From the NCBI GenBank assembly GCA_035524335.1, contig DATKPE010000041.1, forward strand, positions 1 to 64,000: 64,000 bases of DNA, written 5' to 3'. The position numbers and the translations under genes were made by a program. Position 1 is the first letter of the stretch. Every line of letters starts with the position of its first letter. The notes below the pieces were generated by a model. That model saw only the letters and a list, made by a program, of their open reading frames with translations, had not been told where the DNA came from and did no database searches. Positions 39,581 to 49,206 of the stretch are shown here, in pieces. Source of the stretch: DATKPE01 sp035524335. Lineage in GTDB: Bacteria; Bacteroidota; Ignavibacteria; UBA10030; SZUA-254.

Positions 39581-41173
39581 TCAGTATTCTCCCCAGGAGC
39601 GCCGCAGGGTATCGGCGATCTCCCCCAGCGTGGCATATTTCTTCACCGCAGAGAGAATGGGCGGGAGCAGGTTGCCGCTTCCGCCGGCCGCTTTTGCGAT
39701 ATCGGCGAGCGATGCGGCCACGGCGGCGGAATCGCGCCGGGAGCGCAGTGCCGCCAGCCTGCCTGTCTGTTCCGTTCTCACCGACTCCCCCACGCTCATG
39801 AGCGGCGGCGGCTCCTCCGCCGGTGCCGTGAACTCGTTGACCCCGACGATGATTTTCTCCTTCCGCTCGATCTCCTGCTGATACCGGTACGCGCTTTCGG
39901 CGATCTCCGTCTGATAGAACTGTTTTTCGATCGCCTTGACGGCTCCGCCGAGCCGGTCGATCTTCCCGAGATAGTCGAGCGCCCGGGTTTCGAGCTGATC
40001 GGTGAGCGATTCGACGTAGAACGATCCGCCGAGGGGATCGACCGTATCGGCCGCGCCCGATTCGTGCCCGATCACCTGCTGTGTCCGGAGCGCCAGGAGC
40101 GCCGACTGTTCCGTCGGAAGCGCGAGCGCCTCATCCCGGCTGTTGGTATGGAGGGACTGACAGCCGCCGAGGACCGCGGCGAGCGCTTGCAGAGTGACCC
40201 GGACGACGTTCGTATCGATCTGCTGTGCCGCGAGCGTCGAACCGGCCGTTTGTGCATGAAAACGGAGCATCATGGAGGCCTCCCGTTTCGCATGGAAACG
40301 TTCCTTCATGATACGGGCCCACATGCGGCGCGCCGCCCGGAATTTCGCAACCTCCTCGAAGAGATTATTGTGGACGTTGAAGAAAAACGAGATCTGGGGC
40401 GCGAAGGAATCGACATCGAGGCCGGCGGCGACCGCGGCGTCGACATACGCGATGGCATTGCTGAGGGTAAAGGCGAGCTCCTGCACCGCCGTCGCACCCG
40501 CCTCCCGGATATGGTACCCGCTGATCGAGATCGTGTTCCATTTCGGGAGCCGCTCACTGCACCACCGGAAGGTGTCGGTGACGAGGCGCATCGACGGACC
40601 GGGGGGATAGATGTAGGTGCCGCGGGCGACGTACTCCTTAAGGATATCGTTCTGGATCGTTCCGGAGATGCCGGCCAGATCGGCGCCCTGCGCTTCGGCG
40701 ACGGCCACATACATCGCCAGCAGGATCGCCGCCGTCGCGTTGATCGTCATCGAGGTCGTCACCTCCGTCAGGGAGATGCCGTCGAAAAGCCGTTCCATAT
40801 CCTCCAGGGAATCGATGGCAACACCCACTTTCCCCACTTCTCCTTCCGCCATCGGATGATCCGAATCGTAGCCGATCTGTGTCGGCAGGTCGAACGCCAC
40901 GGAGAGCCCGGTTGTGCCGCGGGAGAGAAGATATTTGTACCGCCGGTTGGATTCGACCGCCGATCCGAATCCGGCGTACTGGCGCATCGTCCAGAGTCGC
41001 CCCCGGTACATGGTCGGATAGACGCCGCGGGTGAAGGGGTATGCGCCGGGCCGGCCGATCTTTTCTTCCGCATCGCCGGAAAGATGATCGTACAGCGGTT
41101 CGATGTCGATCGCGGCGTCGGTCGTGAACCGTTTTTTCCGCTCAGGGGTCCTGCCGGAATGTGGTGTTTTCAT
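39581..41173 (-). CDS. Methylmalonyl-CoA mutase, catalytic (alpha) chain without B12-binding domain
   Basis: 530 residues covering only the CoA-binding TIM barrel. It shows YPFTRGVYPTMYRGRLWTMR, GFGSAVESNRRYKYLLSRG, GLSVAFDLPTQIGYDSDHP, SMTINATAAILLAMYVA, GTIQNDILKEYVARGTYIYP, ISISGYHIREAGATAVQELA, MMLRFHAQTAGSTLAAQQ, LGGCQSLHTNSRDEALALPT and DTVDPLGGSFYVESLTD. The cobalamin-binding domain (DxHxxG) is absent, as in the two-polypeptide mutases where a small subunit carries it, but no such gene lies next to it. It could equally be an isobutyryl-CoA mutase-type large chain; the active-site Tyr (TRGVYPTMYRGR) favours methylmalonyl-CoA. Confidence 0.9.
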   Translation of the reverse strand: MKTPHSGRTPERKKRFTTDAAIDIEPLYDHLSGDAEEKIGRPGAYPFTRGVYPTMYRGRLWTMRQYAGFGSAVESNRRYKYLLSRGTTGLSVAFDLPTQIGYDSDHPMAEGEVGKVGVAIDSLEDMERLFDGISLTEVTTSMTINATAAILLAMYVAVAEAQGADLAGISGTIQNDILKEYVARGTYIYPPGPSMRLVTDTFRWCSERLPKWNTISISGYHIREAGATAVQELAFTLSNAIAYVDAAVAAGLDVDSFAPQISFFFNVHNNLFEEVAKFRAARRMWARIMKERFHAKREASMMLRFHAQTAGSTLAAQQIDTNVVRVTLQALAAVLGGCQSLHTNSRDEALALPTEQSALLALRTQQVIGHESGAADTVDPLGGSFYVESLTDQLETRALDYLGKIDRLGGAVKAIEKQFYQTEIAESAYRYQQEIERKEKIIVGVNEFTAPAEEPPPLMSVGESVRTEQTGRLAALRSRRDSAAVAASLADIAKAAGGSGNLLPPILSAVKKYATLGEIADTLRRSWGEY

Positions 41174-41585
41174 ACGGAATATTCGACACTTAAATTATGA
41201 ATGACCCGGAATAATACGCAATGCGGAATAGACTTTCAAGCAGATATCACATATATCAAAAGGAGCTGAACGGCATCAGGGGGTATGATGCCGCTTCACC
41301 TTCTGGGTTGCATTCCATGCGGCCGGCAATCAGATGCCTCCTCATCCGTACATTTGGTCCGGAGCACCGGGGCCTCATTCTGTTCAGAAACGGCATTATC
41401 TTTGAATACGGGGATTTTGCGGCTGTCGTCTTGCGGAAGGATCGGGAAACAGCTATATTGGCAAGTTGTTTGAATGACATCAGAAAGGGACGTTCTTCCC
41501 CCCGGGAGTCATCCGATTGATCCATCGGAAACCGATTTTTCGGAGAGAGTCCGCACGCGCACCGAACAATTCGAGGACTGCCTGC
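41174..41585. other. Divergent intergenic region
   Basis: About 410 bases between the minus-strand mutase and the plus-strand secreted protein. Short open frames of up to 99 codons exist on both strands without recognisable motifs. A plus-strand promoter is predicted at 41431-41459; no clear minus-strand promoter for the mutase could be chosen. Confidence 0.4.
41431..41459 (+). promoter_or_regulatory. Possible promoter of the second T9SS protein
   Basis: TTGCGG (41431-41436), a 17-base spacer and TATATT (41454-41459, 5 of 6). It lies about 125 bases upstream of the chosen start. The -35 is weak. Confidence 0.35.
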
Positions 41586-44500
41586 ATGAAATCTGCCGCC
41601 GTCATTTGCGTCACGATCGTCTGTCTCATCGTCCTTCTGGCGCCTTCATCTCTCCCGGCGCAGAAACTTCCCCGGCCGCTGGGAGTCGACTGCGGATGCT
41701 CCCTCACGGGCGGTTACGTTCTGCCCGATTCGGGCGTCAATATTTCCGTCAGCAACGACGCCGCATCCCCCCATCATAAATTTACCGTCTCGGTCGCCGG
41801 CACCGATCCGATAGAGCTGACGGTAACGCGCAGTTCCGATCATTCGACGGTATTCAGCCAGTCGGTGTCGGCAGGGACCTACTGGGGGTTCAGCCCGGAC
41901 GACGACCGGTTCGTGACCAATACGACGCTCGGTTCCACAAACCCGGTCACCCTGTATGACCTGAGCGGATCCACCGCCGTGCAGATATGGTCCTCCTCCG
42001 TCGCGACGCTCTCCTCCCGAATCGTCTTCAGCGCGCATGGAAATTATCTCTTCTACACCGCGATCACGGAAGCGTTCTACGCGATCATCGATATCGTCGA
42101 TGCCCACACGGGCGCATCGGCATACCAGGCCTCCTACACCTTTGCCAACATACCGGACACTTCGGACCAGTATGGAATGTCGACCCACGGGTTCAGTCCC
42201 GATTCGTCCGACAGGACCTTTGTCTGGGCCTATGCGTATGATCAGAACTCGACCACCTGGACGATGGTCAACCTCGAACGGCGGACGACCCTCCTGAGCG
42301 AACTTCATCCGGAGATCGCGGGATACTGGGAGTTCAGCCCGTGCGGTGACGTAATCGCCATCGTCGATCAGACCGGGATCAACACCATCGATGTCCGGCT
42401 TCTGAAGACGCTGAACGGCTCGTCCGCCTCGGGAGGGAGCAGATCCTACCCTGTGGCCGCGACGACCTTCAGATCCACTTCCGCCTCACAGATCGTCACG
42501 AACAATGGAACAGACTACATCCTCGGAAGCAATACCGCGGATGGTGCATGCATTATCGCCCCCGACACACTCATTCTCCAGCGGCATACCGTGAGGGGAG
42601 GGACCATTGACAGCGCCGCCCTGACCCTGACGGCGCCTGCCGCCGGCGGCGGGCTGACTGTCACGCTTGCGAGCAGTGCGCCTTCGGCCGCATCAGTGCC
42701 GGCGAGCATTCTCGTTCCGGAGGGAGCGTATCAGGCGACGTTTCCTGTGACGACACTCAGTGTCGCCGAGACGACTGTTGCGGTCATTTCAGCCTCGGCC
42801 GCGGGCATCACAAAGCGGGATACCCTCACGATCACCCCGCATGGAGTTCAATCGGTCATGGTGAATCCCGTCGGACTGTTCGGCGGCGACAGCGCGCAGT
42901 GCACCGTCACGCTGACCGATCCCGCGGGAGCCGGCGGGGAGAAGGTAACGCTCACCAACAGCAACAGCGCCATTTCGACGATACCGACGAACGTCACCGT
43001 ACCGCAGAATTCGACGCAATACTCGTTCACCGTCAACACCAGCCCGGTGGCGAAGCTCGACTCGACGATCATCACCGCGACGGCCGGGAGTACTTCCGCG
43101 TCCGCGACGCTCCTCATTGCCCCCTTCGCAACGGTGGCATTCCAGCCCGACACCGTCGTCGGCGGCAATCCGTCGAGCTTTACGGCGACGCTGGTCATAC
43201 CGGCAAAGTTCACTTACCAGCCGATCTATTTTTCAACGAGCGATTCCGCCACGGCATGGGCGAGTTCGCCGCTGGCTGTCCCCGGGGGCTACCTTCAGTA
43301 TGGAACACCGGTTCTGACACACGGCGTTGCCGCCGATACGAGCGTCACCTTCACCGTTCACAATTCCCCTACGCCGGTCTCCGCGAAGCTCCTGCTGACG
43401 CCTGCGAACCTCGAGAGCGTGACGGCGCTTCCCGACGACGGGTGTCTGGTGGGAAAACACGGATCGCAGGAAAACAATTTCATAGCCGGCTACCCGATAC
43501 TCTTCGACGTGGAGCTGGACGGCGAATCGCCCCCGGGCGGCGCGTCGATCGCCGTCGCGACCGATCAGCCTTCGATTCTTCCCCCCGGCGCGCCGGTTGT
43601 TCTTTCCCCTCAAACCCGGGGCATGAAGTGGGCACTGACATCGAACGACGTTCTCGCCTCGCCCCAGCGCGTGATCGTGTCGCTGACATACAGGAGCAGA
43701 ACGGTGAAAGACACCGTGATGATCTATCCTCATCTTCATTACAAGCTGGTCGAATTCGGTGATTCCCTCGGGTACACGACCCTCGGCATCGCGTCCGACG
43801 GGACGGTGCTCGCGACCGGCCCGGCGGGATATTATTTCTGGAAGAACGGGCAGACGACCCCGCTCAGTTCGTTTCCCGGGTTCCATCTCGACCTCACCTA
43901 TGCAGTCAACCCGATGAACGATTCGGGCCATCTGGCCGGTACATCGAACGGCCATGCCGCCTACTGGAAACCCGACACCACGATAATACTTCCGGAACCG
44001 GCGGGGTACAATTCGAGCTATGGCATAGCGATGAATATCCACGACGATGTGGTCGGGGTAGCAGACTCTGCGGGAGATTTGGGGCTCGGCACGGGATGTC
44101 TCTGGCAGAACGGTGTCGCCTCCACCCTCGACGGCTATGGCCCGTACACCAACCCGGTGCCGCAGTCAATCAACAGTTCCCGGCAGATCGCCGGGTACGT
44201 ATGGCGCTACCATTATCTCTATACCACGCTCTACGCCGCGGTCCTCTGGGAAAATAATCATATCACCTGGTCACTCCCGGATACGGTCGATTACCCGTCG
44301 GCGAACGTCATCAACGACTCGGGATTTCTCGCCGGATCCTTCAACTCATCGCCGGATGCGCCGGAAAGCGACTGGTTCACGCGGAGTGGAGGAGACACCC
44401 TCGTCTACCAGACTCTTCCCCCCTACTTCGGGACGTATCCCCGGGGGATGAACAGCCGGGGCGATATTGTCGGCGAGATGTGGTACGGCGACGCGGGGAC

Positions 44501-44990
44501 GTCCCCGTTCGGATTCGTCTTTATCGACGGACTGTACTACGATCTGAACTGTCTCACCGACAGCATTCCCCCTGCCCAGTATCTCGCCAGCGCAGGCTGG
44601 ATCAACAACGCCGGCACCATCGCGGGAACAGTGCGGTACGGCCGCTATAATTCCACCCAGGCGTGCGTGCTCATTCCCACCGGTGCGACCCTTGGCGTCA
44701 TCACATCGCCGAAAGGCCGGATGCCGTCATCCTATGCTCTCCGGCAGAACTATCCCAACCCGTTCAACCCGTCGACGATCATCTCCTACAGCCTGCCGAA
44801 GGAATCGCGGGTCACGCTGACGGTCTACGACCTGCTGGGGCGCACCGTTGCAATCCTGGCCGACGGCATGCAGACCCCCGGCGAGAAATCGGTGCGGTTC
44901 GATGCGTCCCGATTATCGAGCGGCGTCTATTTTTACCGGCTCCGGGCAGGTGCGTACGAATCTGTCAAAAAAATGCTTCTGGCGAAATAA
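41586..44990 (+). CDS. Secreted beta-propeller/Ig/HAF-repeat protein with T9SS sorting domain
   Basis: About 1134 residues from MKSAAVICVTIVCLIVLLAP (signal peptide ending SLPAQ). The first 300 residues or so look like a WD/propeller-type sequence (YWGFSPDDDRFVTNTT, RIVFSAHGNYLFYTA). The centre has Ig-like repeats with VTLASSAPSAASVPASILVP and VTLTNSNSAISTIPTNVTVP. The later part has HAF-type repeats: AVNPMNDSGHLAGTSNGHAA followed by YWK, SINSSRQIAGYVW, VINDSGFLAGSF and WINNAGTIAGTVRYG. The C-terminus is a type A sorting domain: QNYPNPFNPSTIISYSLP, VTLTVYDLLGRTVAIL, SSGVYFYRL and VKKMLLAK. Expected at the cell surface. No enzymatic motif was found. Confidence 0.88.
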   Translation: MKSAAVICVTIVCLIVLLAPSSLPAQKLPRPLGVDCGCSLTGGYVLPDSGVNISVSNDAASPHHKFTVSVAGTDPIELTVTRSSDHSTVFSQSVSAGTYWGFSPDDDRFVTNTTLGSTNPVTLYDLSGSTAVQIWSSSVATLSSRIVFSAHGNYLFYTAITEAFYAIIDIVDAHTGASAYQASYTFANIPDTSDQYGMSTHGFSPDSSDRTFVWAYAYDQNSTTWTMVNLERRTTLLSELHPEIAGYWEFSPCGDVIAIVDQTGINTIDVRLLKTLNGSSASGGSRSYPVAATTFRSTSASQIVTNNGTDYILGSNTADGACIIAPDTLILQRHTVRGGTIDSAALTLTAPAAGGGLTVTLASSAPSAASVPASILVPEGAYQATFPVTTLSVAETTVAVISASAAGITKRDTLTITPHGVQSVMVNPVGLFGGDSAQCTVTLTDPAGAGGEKVTLTNSNSAISTIPTNVTVPQNSTQYSFTVNTSPVAKLDSTIITATAGSTSASATLLIAPFATVAFQPDTVVGGNPSSFTATLVIPAKFTYQPIYFSTSDSATAWASSPLAVPGGYLQYGTPVLTHGVAADTSVTFTVHNSPTPVSAKLLLTPANLESVTALPDDGCLVGKHGSQENNFIAGYPILFDVELDGESPPGGASIAVATDQPSILPPGAPVVLSPQTRGMKWALTSNDVLASPQRVIVSLTYRSRTVKDTVMIYPHLHYKLVEFGDSLGYTTLGIASDGTVLATGPAGYYFWKNGQTTPLSSFPGFHLDLTYAVNPMNDSGHLAGTSNGHAAYWKPDTTIILPEPAGYNSSYGIAMNIHDDVVGVADSAGDLGLGTGCLWQNGVASTLDGYGPYTNPVPQSINSSRQIAGYVWRYHYLYTTLYAAVLWENNHITWSLPDTVDYPSANVINDSGFLAGSFNSSPDAPESDWFTRSGGDTLVYQTLPPYFGTYPRGMNSRGDIVGEMWYGDAGTSPFGFVFIDGLYYDLNCLTDSIPPAQYLASAGWINNAGTIAGTVRYGRYNSTQACVLIPTGATLGVITSPKGRMPSSYALRQNYPNPFNPSTIISYSLPKESRVTLTVYDLLGRTVAILADGMQTPGEKSVRFDASRLSSGVYFYRLRAGAYESVKKMLLAK

Positions 44991-45097
44991 ACCTTTCCGC
45001 CAATACCGGGCACGCGCGGGAAGGAGCGATCTTCATCGCTCCGGTAGATCCATCACCGGGCGGTCCGCACTCCTCTTCTCACCGGGGAAAGGGGACA

Positions 45098-47491
45098 TCA
45101 CTCGTTTCTCCACTCGACGTGCTCCCACCTGCTCCCATCAGTCCGAAACACGACAGCCCCCAGCTGATCGGTCCGGTAATACCGGTATCCGGCCGCTTCA
45201 TACCTCCGGAGGACATCGGGAGACGGATGATGGAACTTATTCCTCGTCCCGACCGAGATCACCACATCTCCGGGATCCACGGATGTCAGGAATTCGGGAC
45301 TCGAGCTTGTATTGCTCCCGTGATGGCCAGCCTTTAATACATCGCATTTAAGCCAATCACCATAACGATTTACAAGATTCAGTTCAACTCCATGTTCAAT
45401 ATCCCCCACAAGGAAAATGGAACTTGAACCATAGACCACCTTCAAAACAACCGAAGTATTATTCAGATTGATGTGCGTCCCCGGCTCAATGATCAGCGCT
45501 GAAGAATCGGGGTGGAGGACGTAGATTCTGACCTGCTCCGACATCCCGATCTGCATCCCCCTGAAAAGGTGCTCGTGCGGCAGTCCGAGCGAATCGATCA
45601 GCCTCAGATATTCCTTATGCAAATCTGTCTGCTCCGGGAGGGCTGAATCATACAATTTTTTGACACAAATGGTGCGCAGGAGAGACGGAACGCCTCCGAT
45701 ATGATCGCTGTGGGGATGCGTCAGCACGATCGCATCGAGGGTGCCGATGTTTTTCCACCGGAGGAGCGGCGCGATGAAGCGCGAGCCAGCATCGACGGAC
45801 GGCGTGACGGGGCCCGTATCGACCAGCATCTTCTTTCCATCGGGTAATTCAAGCAGAATTGCGTCGCCCTGGCCGATATCGATACATGTCACCGTGAGAT
45901 ATCCCGCTGAAGGTCTGAAGATATGCCACCAGACGATCCCGGTCGCCAGGAGAAGAAGAACCTGCAGGATATATTTTCTGAAGAGGGGTTTCCGCAGATT
46001 GATAAGAAGGGCAAGAACGGCATAATAGCCGATTGAAGCGGTAATGGAGAACCGGCCGGCGATGTAGGCGAACGGCAGATCGCCGAAAAACGCCACCACA
46101 TGTAAAAAGAGGGTCGTCAGGCCGCGTGTGGCGGCGGCATAAATAACGCCGGGTACGGGGGCCGCGAACCAGATAGCAAGCGTCAGCATCCCGACCGCAA
46201 GGATGACATTCGAGAGCGGAACGGCAACAAGATTCGCCAGAAATCCGATGACGGGTATTTTACCGAAATAAAACGCCGTGAACGGCAGGGTGCCGAGGCC
46301 GGCCGCGACAGAAACGGCAGCCGCCGCACAGAACCACTCCACTATCCGGTGTTTCCGGATCCCCGCCGGGAGAAGAGATCTGAGGCCGTAGACTTTCGGG
46401 TAGAGATAGACGAGAGAGAAAACGGCCGCGAAGGAGAGCTGGAACCCGGCCTGGAAGAACTGCCGCGCATCGATCAGCAGAATGACCGCGGCCGAGACCG
46501 CAAGGGCGTTATAGATGTCGCTCCGGCGTTCCATCATTCTCCCTCCCAGGACCACCGATCCCATGATAACCGACCGGGTGACCGACGCGGTGTTCCCCGT
46601 GAAAAAATTATAATAGCAGAGCGCGAGGATCGTCAGCAGAAGGGTCGCCTTCTCGGGAAGGCGGAGAAGCTGAAACAGAATGAGGAGGATCATCGCCACG
46701 ATGGCCACGTGCAGACCAGAGACCGCAAGGATATGCATGACGCCGGCATTAATGAACTCGTTTTTGATCTCCAACGGGATGCTTCGTCTTTCCCCGAGGA
46801 GAAGACCCGACAGAAAATTCGCCTCCTCACCCCCGATGAGGGAATCGAGAGCCCGGGAGCAGGCCGAGCGGACGGGAATCACACACCGGTCGATCGGATC
46901 AGGATCCCGGCGTCCGCACAGCGATTCCGGGCCGGCGGAGTCGGCGAAAAATCTGGCCGATATCCCGTTCAGCCTGAAATAGAGCTCCATATCGAACTCT
47001 CCGGGATTGCGGGCCCGCGGCGGCGCCGACAGGATCCCGCGGAGGCGGAGGCGCTGTCCGACGGTCATGGCGGCGACGGTCTCCCGGTCGCACCTGTCCG
47101 ACCGCATGGAAATCTGTACAACGCCCGAAACGCCGAACATCCGTCCGTCCGTGCCGCACCGTTCGGCGTCCGCAAGGCATCTGACCGACCGGCCCGAGAT
47201 CAGAGCATCGTCGGAGAGTGTTGCCTCCAGAATCACGGACGTGTCGGCCGGGAGGAGACGAGCGATGTCGTCCGGTTCCGTCCGTCCGGCGTCACAGCCG
47301 ATTTTTCCGATGCCGAGGAGAAATACCGCGCAGAAAAGAAGCGGGGGAAAAACAGGGTTATCGCGGCGGATGATCCGTGCGAGGAGAGCGGCGAGCGTGG
47401 CGGCGCCGAGGAGAAGAATGACGGGACCGGGCGGAGGATTCCAGCGCCATCCCGCGATGATGCCGAGGCAGAACGGCAGGCAGAATTTCAT
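45098..47491 (-). CDS. comEC: ComEC/Rec2 DNA-uptake channel with metallo-beta-lactamase domain
   Basis: Inner-membrane protein thought to pass single-stranded DNA into the cytoplasm during transformation. Close to 800 residues. N-terminal helices and an OB-like soluble part are followed by the competence domain (ALDSLIGGEEANFLSGLLLG, EFINAGVMHILAVSGLHVAI, FFTGNTASVTRSVIMGSVVL). A C-terminal metallo-beta-lactamase-like domain has LTHPHSDHIGGVPSL, LVGDIEHGVE and LKAGHHGSNTSSSPEFL. The frame is open 10 codons above the ATG at 47491 (MKFCLPFCLGIIAGW), with GTG alternatives after a GGGGAGG stretch, so the start is uncertain. It is last in the long minus-strand gene run. No pilus or other competence genes are in the window. 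Confidence 0.92.
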   Translation of the reverse strand: MKFCLPFCLGIIAGWRWNPPPGPVILLLGAATLAALLARIIRRDNPVFPPLLFCAVFLLGIGKIGCDAGRTEPDDIARLLPADTSVILEATLSDDALISGRSVRCLADAERCGTDGRMFGVSGVVQISMRSDRCDRETVAAMTVGQRLRLRGILSAPPRARNPGEFDMELYFRLNGISARFFADSAGPESLCGRRDPDPIDRCVIPVRSACSRALDSLIGGEEANFLSGLLLGERRSIPLEIKNEFINAGVMHILAVSGLHVAIVAMILLILFQLLRLPEKATLLLTILALCYYNFFTGNTASVTRSVIMGSVVLGGRMMERRSDIYNALAVSAAVILLIDARQFFQAGFQLSFAAVFSLVYLYPKVYGLRSLLPAGIRKHRIVEWFCAAAAVSVAAGLGTLPFTAFYFGKIPVIGFLANLVAVPLSNVILAVGMLTLAIWFAAPVPGVIYAAATRGLTTLFLHVVAFFGDLPFAYIAGRFSITASIGYYAVLALLINLRKPLFRKYILQVLLLLATGIVWWHIFRPSAGYLTVTCIDIGQGDAILLELPDGKKMLVDTGPVTPSVDAGSRFIAPLLRWKNIGTLDAIVLTHPHSDHIGGVPSLLRTICVKKLYDSALPEQTDLHKEYLRLIDSLGLPHEHLFRGMQIGMSEQVRIYVLHPDSSALIIEPGTHINLNNTSVVLKVVYGSSSIFLVGDIEHGVELNLVNRYGDWLKCDVLKAGHHGSNTSSSPEFLTSVDPGDVVISVGTRNKFHHPSPDVLRRYEAAGYRYYRTDQLGAVVFRTDGSRWEHVEWRNE

Positions 47492-47536
47492 GCCCGGACG
47501 GTGCCTGAACACCTCCCCCACCTCCCCTGATGAAGA

Positions 47537-48460
47537 TTATTCCTCCAGATACCGCATGATCGCCGGAAGCACGCCGGTCAGATCCCGGAGTCCCTCCGTT
47601 ACCCGGTCGTGCCGGAAGCCCGCGGCGATGAATGGGACAGGATTCCGCGTATGGCTCTTCGTTGAAAGATCCTCCATATTCCCATGGTCGCTGGTAACGA
47701 GAACCAGGGTTCTCTGCGGATCGATCCCGGCCAAAATGCCGCTGAGGAGGCCGTCGACACTTCCGAGAACCGCCGACGCCTCGGCGCCGGACCGGCTGTG
47801 GCCGGCGTGATCGGTGTAATAGTATTCGAAGAGCACCAGATCGAAAGATTCCGACAGCCGTCCGAGAACCCGGCCCGCCTCGTGGGGTGAAACGTGCGGC
47901 ATATCGGGAAACCCCAGTTTCGGCCACCGGGCGTTTGTGATATCGGCGGAAACCCCCTCTCCCTTCCGAAGTTCCTCCGGGCCATTGAACGGAAGCCCGG
48001 TCGACTGCCATGCGAGGGCAGTCGCCGTCATGCGGCCCGGATGTTCGGCGATATATCTGAAATATTGCGGCGGATAGGCGTTTGCAAAGAGCGCCCTCCT
48101 CCCCGATCCGATCACTTTTCGAAAGATATTCTCCCGGGCCAGCATCGGCCGGAGAGTGGAATAGGGATACGGACCAAAATGCCTCCCGATCAGAGCGGCG
48201 GCGTTCAGACCCGTGTAGAGGGATGTCTGGCCCGTGCCGCTCTGCGGCAGTCCGTCGACGCCGAGAGTTGCGTCGATCGGGATGACCGTTGCTCCGGGGA
48301 GTCTCCTCACCGGATCGCTGAGATCGGGGAACCTTCCTCCGCAGAGAGCCGGCAGGCACTCCAGTCCCGGCCGGAAAAACGGATTGGTCGCACTATCGGG
48401 AATGCCGATGCCGACCCCGTCCAGAAAAAGGAGCACACAGCTCCGCCGGGGTTTCATCAC
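47537..48460 (-). CDS. Metalloenzyme-superfamily protein (phosphopentomutase/phosphoglycerate-mutase-like)
   Basis: 307 residues of the alkaline-phosphatase superfamily. It has the metal-binding N-terminus LLFLDGVGIGIPDSATNPF, the likely nucleophile region LPQSGTGQTSLYTGLNAA (T/S), DLVLFEYYYTDHAGHSR and LVLVTSDHGNMEDLSTKSHT followed by RNPVP, matching the DHGN and H metal sites of the family. It is shorter than iPGM (about 510) and lacks its insertion. Substrate unknown: phosphomonoesterase or mutase are both possible. It overlaps the upstream peptidase-MA-like gene by ATGA. Confidence 0.85.
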   Translation of the reverse strand: MMKPRRSCVLLFLDGVGIGIPDSATNPFFRPGLECLPALCGGRFPDLSDPVRRLPGATVIPIDATLGVDGLPQSGTGQTSLYTGLNAAALIGRHFGPYPYSTLRPMLARENIFRKVIGSGRRALFANAYPPQYFRYIAEHPGRMTATALAWQSTGLPFNGPEELRKGEGVSADITNARWPKLGFPDMPHVSPHEAGRVLGRLSESFDLVLFEYYYTDHAGHSRSGAEASAVLGSVDGLLSGILAGIDPQRTLVLVTSDHGNMEDLSTKSHTRNPVPFIAAGFRHDRVTEGLRDLTGVLPAIMRYLEE

Positions 48461-49206
48461 TCGCGGACGTTCGACCGGATATAGTTGGCCCAGTCTTTTT
48501 CGATCAGGGAATATTTCTCGCCGAAGGCATTTTCAAACGCCTCCTCAACGGGCCGTGCGGCCCGGAACTGCGCGATCAGGGCGTCCATTTTCGCATCGCC
48601 GTAGCGTTCAACAAGAAATTTTGCTGTCGCACCGAGATTGGCGAACGTCGCGCGGATGGCATCCGGGCTGTCGGCCCGGGAGAGATCCTCGCCCAGGTCG
48701 GAAAAATTAGCGATCGTCGTTCTGGTCGGGGAACCACACCGGGCCAGATCGTATCCGGCGGCGATGCTGTAGACCTCCGCCACCCACGGGGGACACCGGA
48801 CGATCTCCGCGGTGAATGCCCGGGCAACCACGCGGTCGATCGCCGGATCGAGGACCCTTCCTTCTTCCTGGAGACCGGGGAGGATCAGAATGATTCTGCC
48901 GTCGTCAAAATACGCGTCATCGAACACCTTGTATCTGAGGACGCTCCGGACCTTCTCGACCGAGGAAAAGAGGGAGACCGGTATTTTGCGCGAGGGTGCA
49001 AAAGCCAGCCGTTTGTGGATCACCTCGAAGCCGCGCTCCAGGCTTTTTGCAATCCGCCCGGCGTCGTCATCGCTGATCGTCCGGTCGTAGGTCAGGCGAA
49101 AGTGGGTGAGCTGGCGGGCGTTGGTGAGGGTGCTGACCTGCCGCGCCCCAGCGGGAAGTGTCAGCACCTGCACGAGGAGAGCCACTGCGAGCAGGTTAGC
49201 TTTCAT
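48457..49206 (-). CDS. Exported peptidase-MA-like protein lacking the HExxH motif
   Basis: About 249 residues with a signal peptide (MKANLLAVALLVQVLTLPAG). The general shape matches peptidase-MA-type gluzincins: FRLTYDRTISDDDAGRIAKS, IPVSLFSSVEKVRSVL, a PPWVAEVYSIAAGYD element (family P-x-W-x-x-EG-x-A-x-Y), and a C-terminal LVERYGDAKMDALIAQFR followed by EEAFENAFGEKYSLIEKDWA. Where the zinc motif HExxH is expected the sequence reads VARAFTAEIV, so it should not be an active metalloprotease. The ATG at 49206 sits within the end of dtd; a TTG five codons earlier is possible. Confidence 0.65.
   Translation of the reverse strand: MKANLLAVALLVQVLTLPAGARQVSTLTNARQLTHFRLTYDRTISDDDAGRIAKSLERGFEVIHKRLAFAPSRKIPVSLFSSVEKVRSVLRYKVFDDAYFDDGRIILILPGLQEEGRVLDPAIDRVVARAFTAEIVRCPPWVAEVYSIAAGYDLARCGSPTRTTIANFSDLGEDLSRADSPDAIRATFANLGATAKFLVERYGDAKMDALIAQFRAARPVEEAFENAFGEKYSLIEKDWANYIRSNVRE

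Noticed and set aside
41221..41520. 99-codon plus-strand frame before the second T9SS protein
   Set aside because: No ribosome-binding site, no recognisable motif, and it overlaps the predicted promoter of the next gene.
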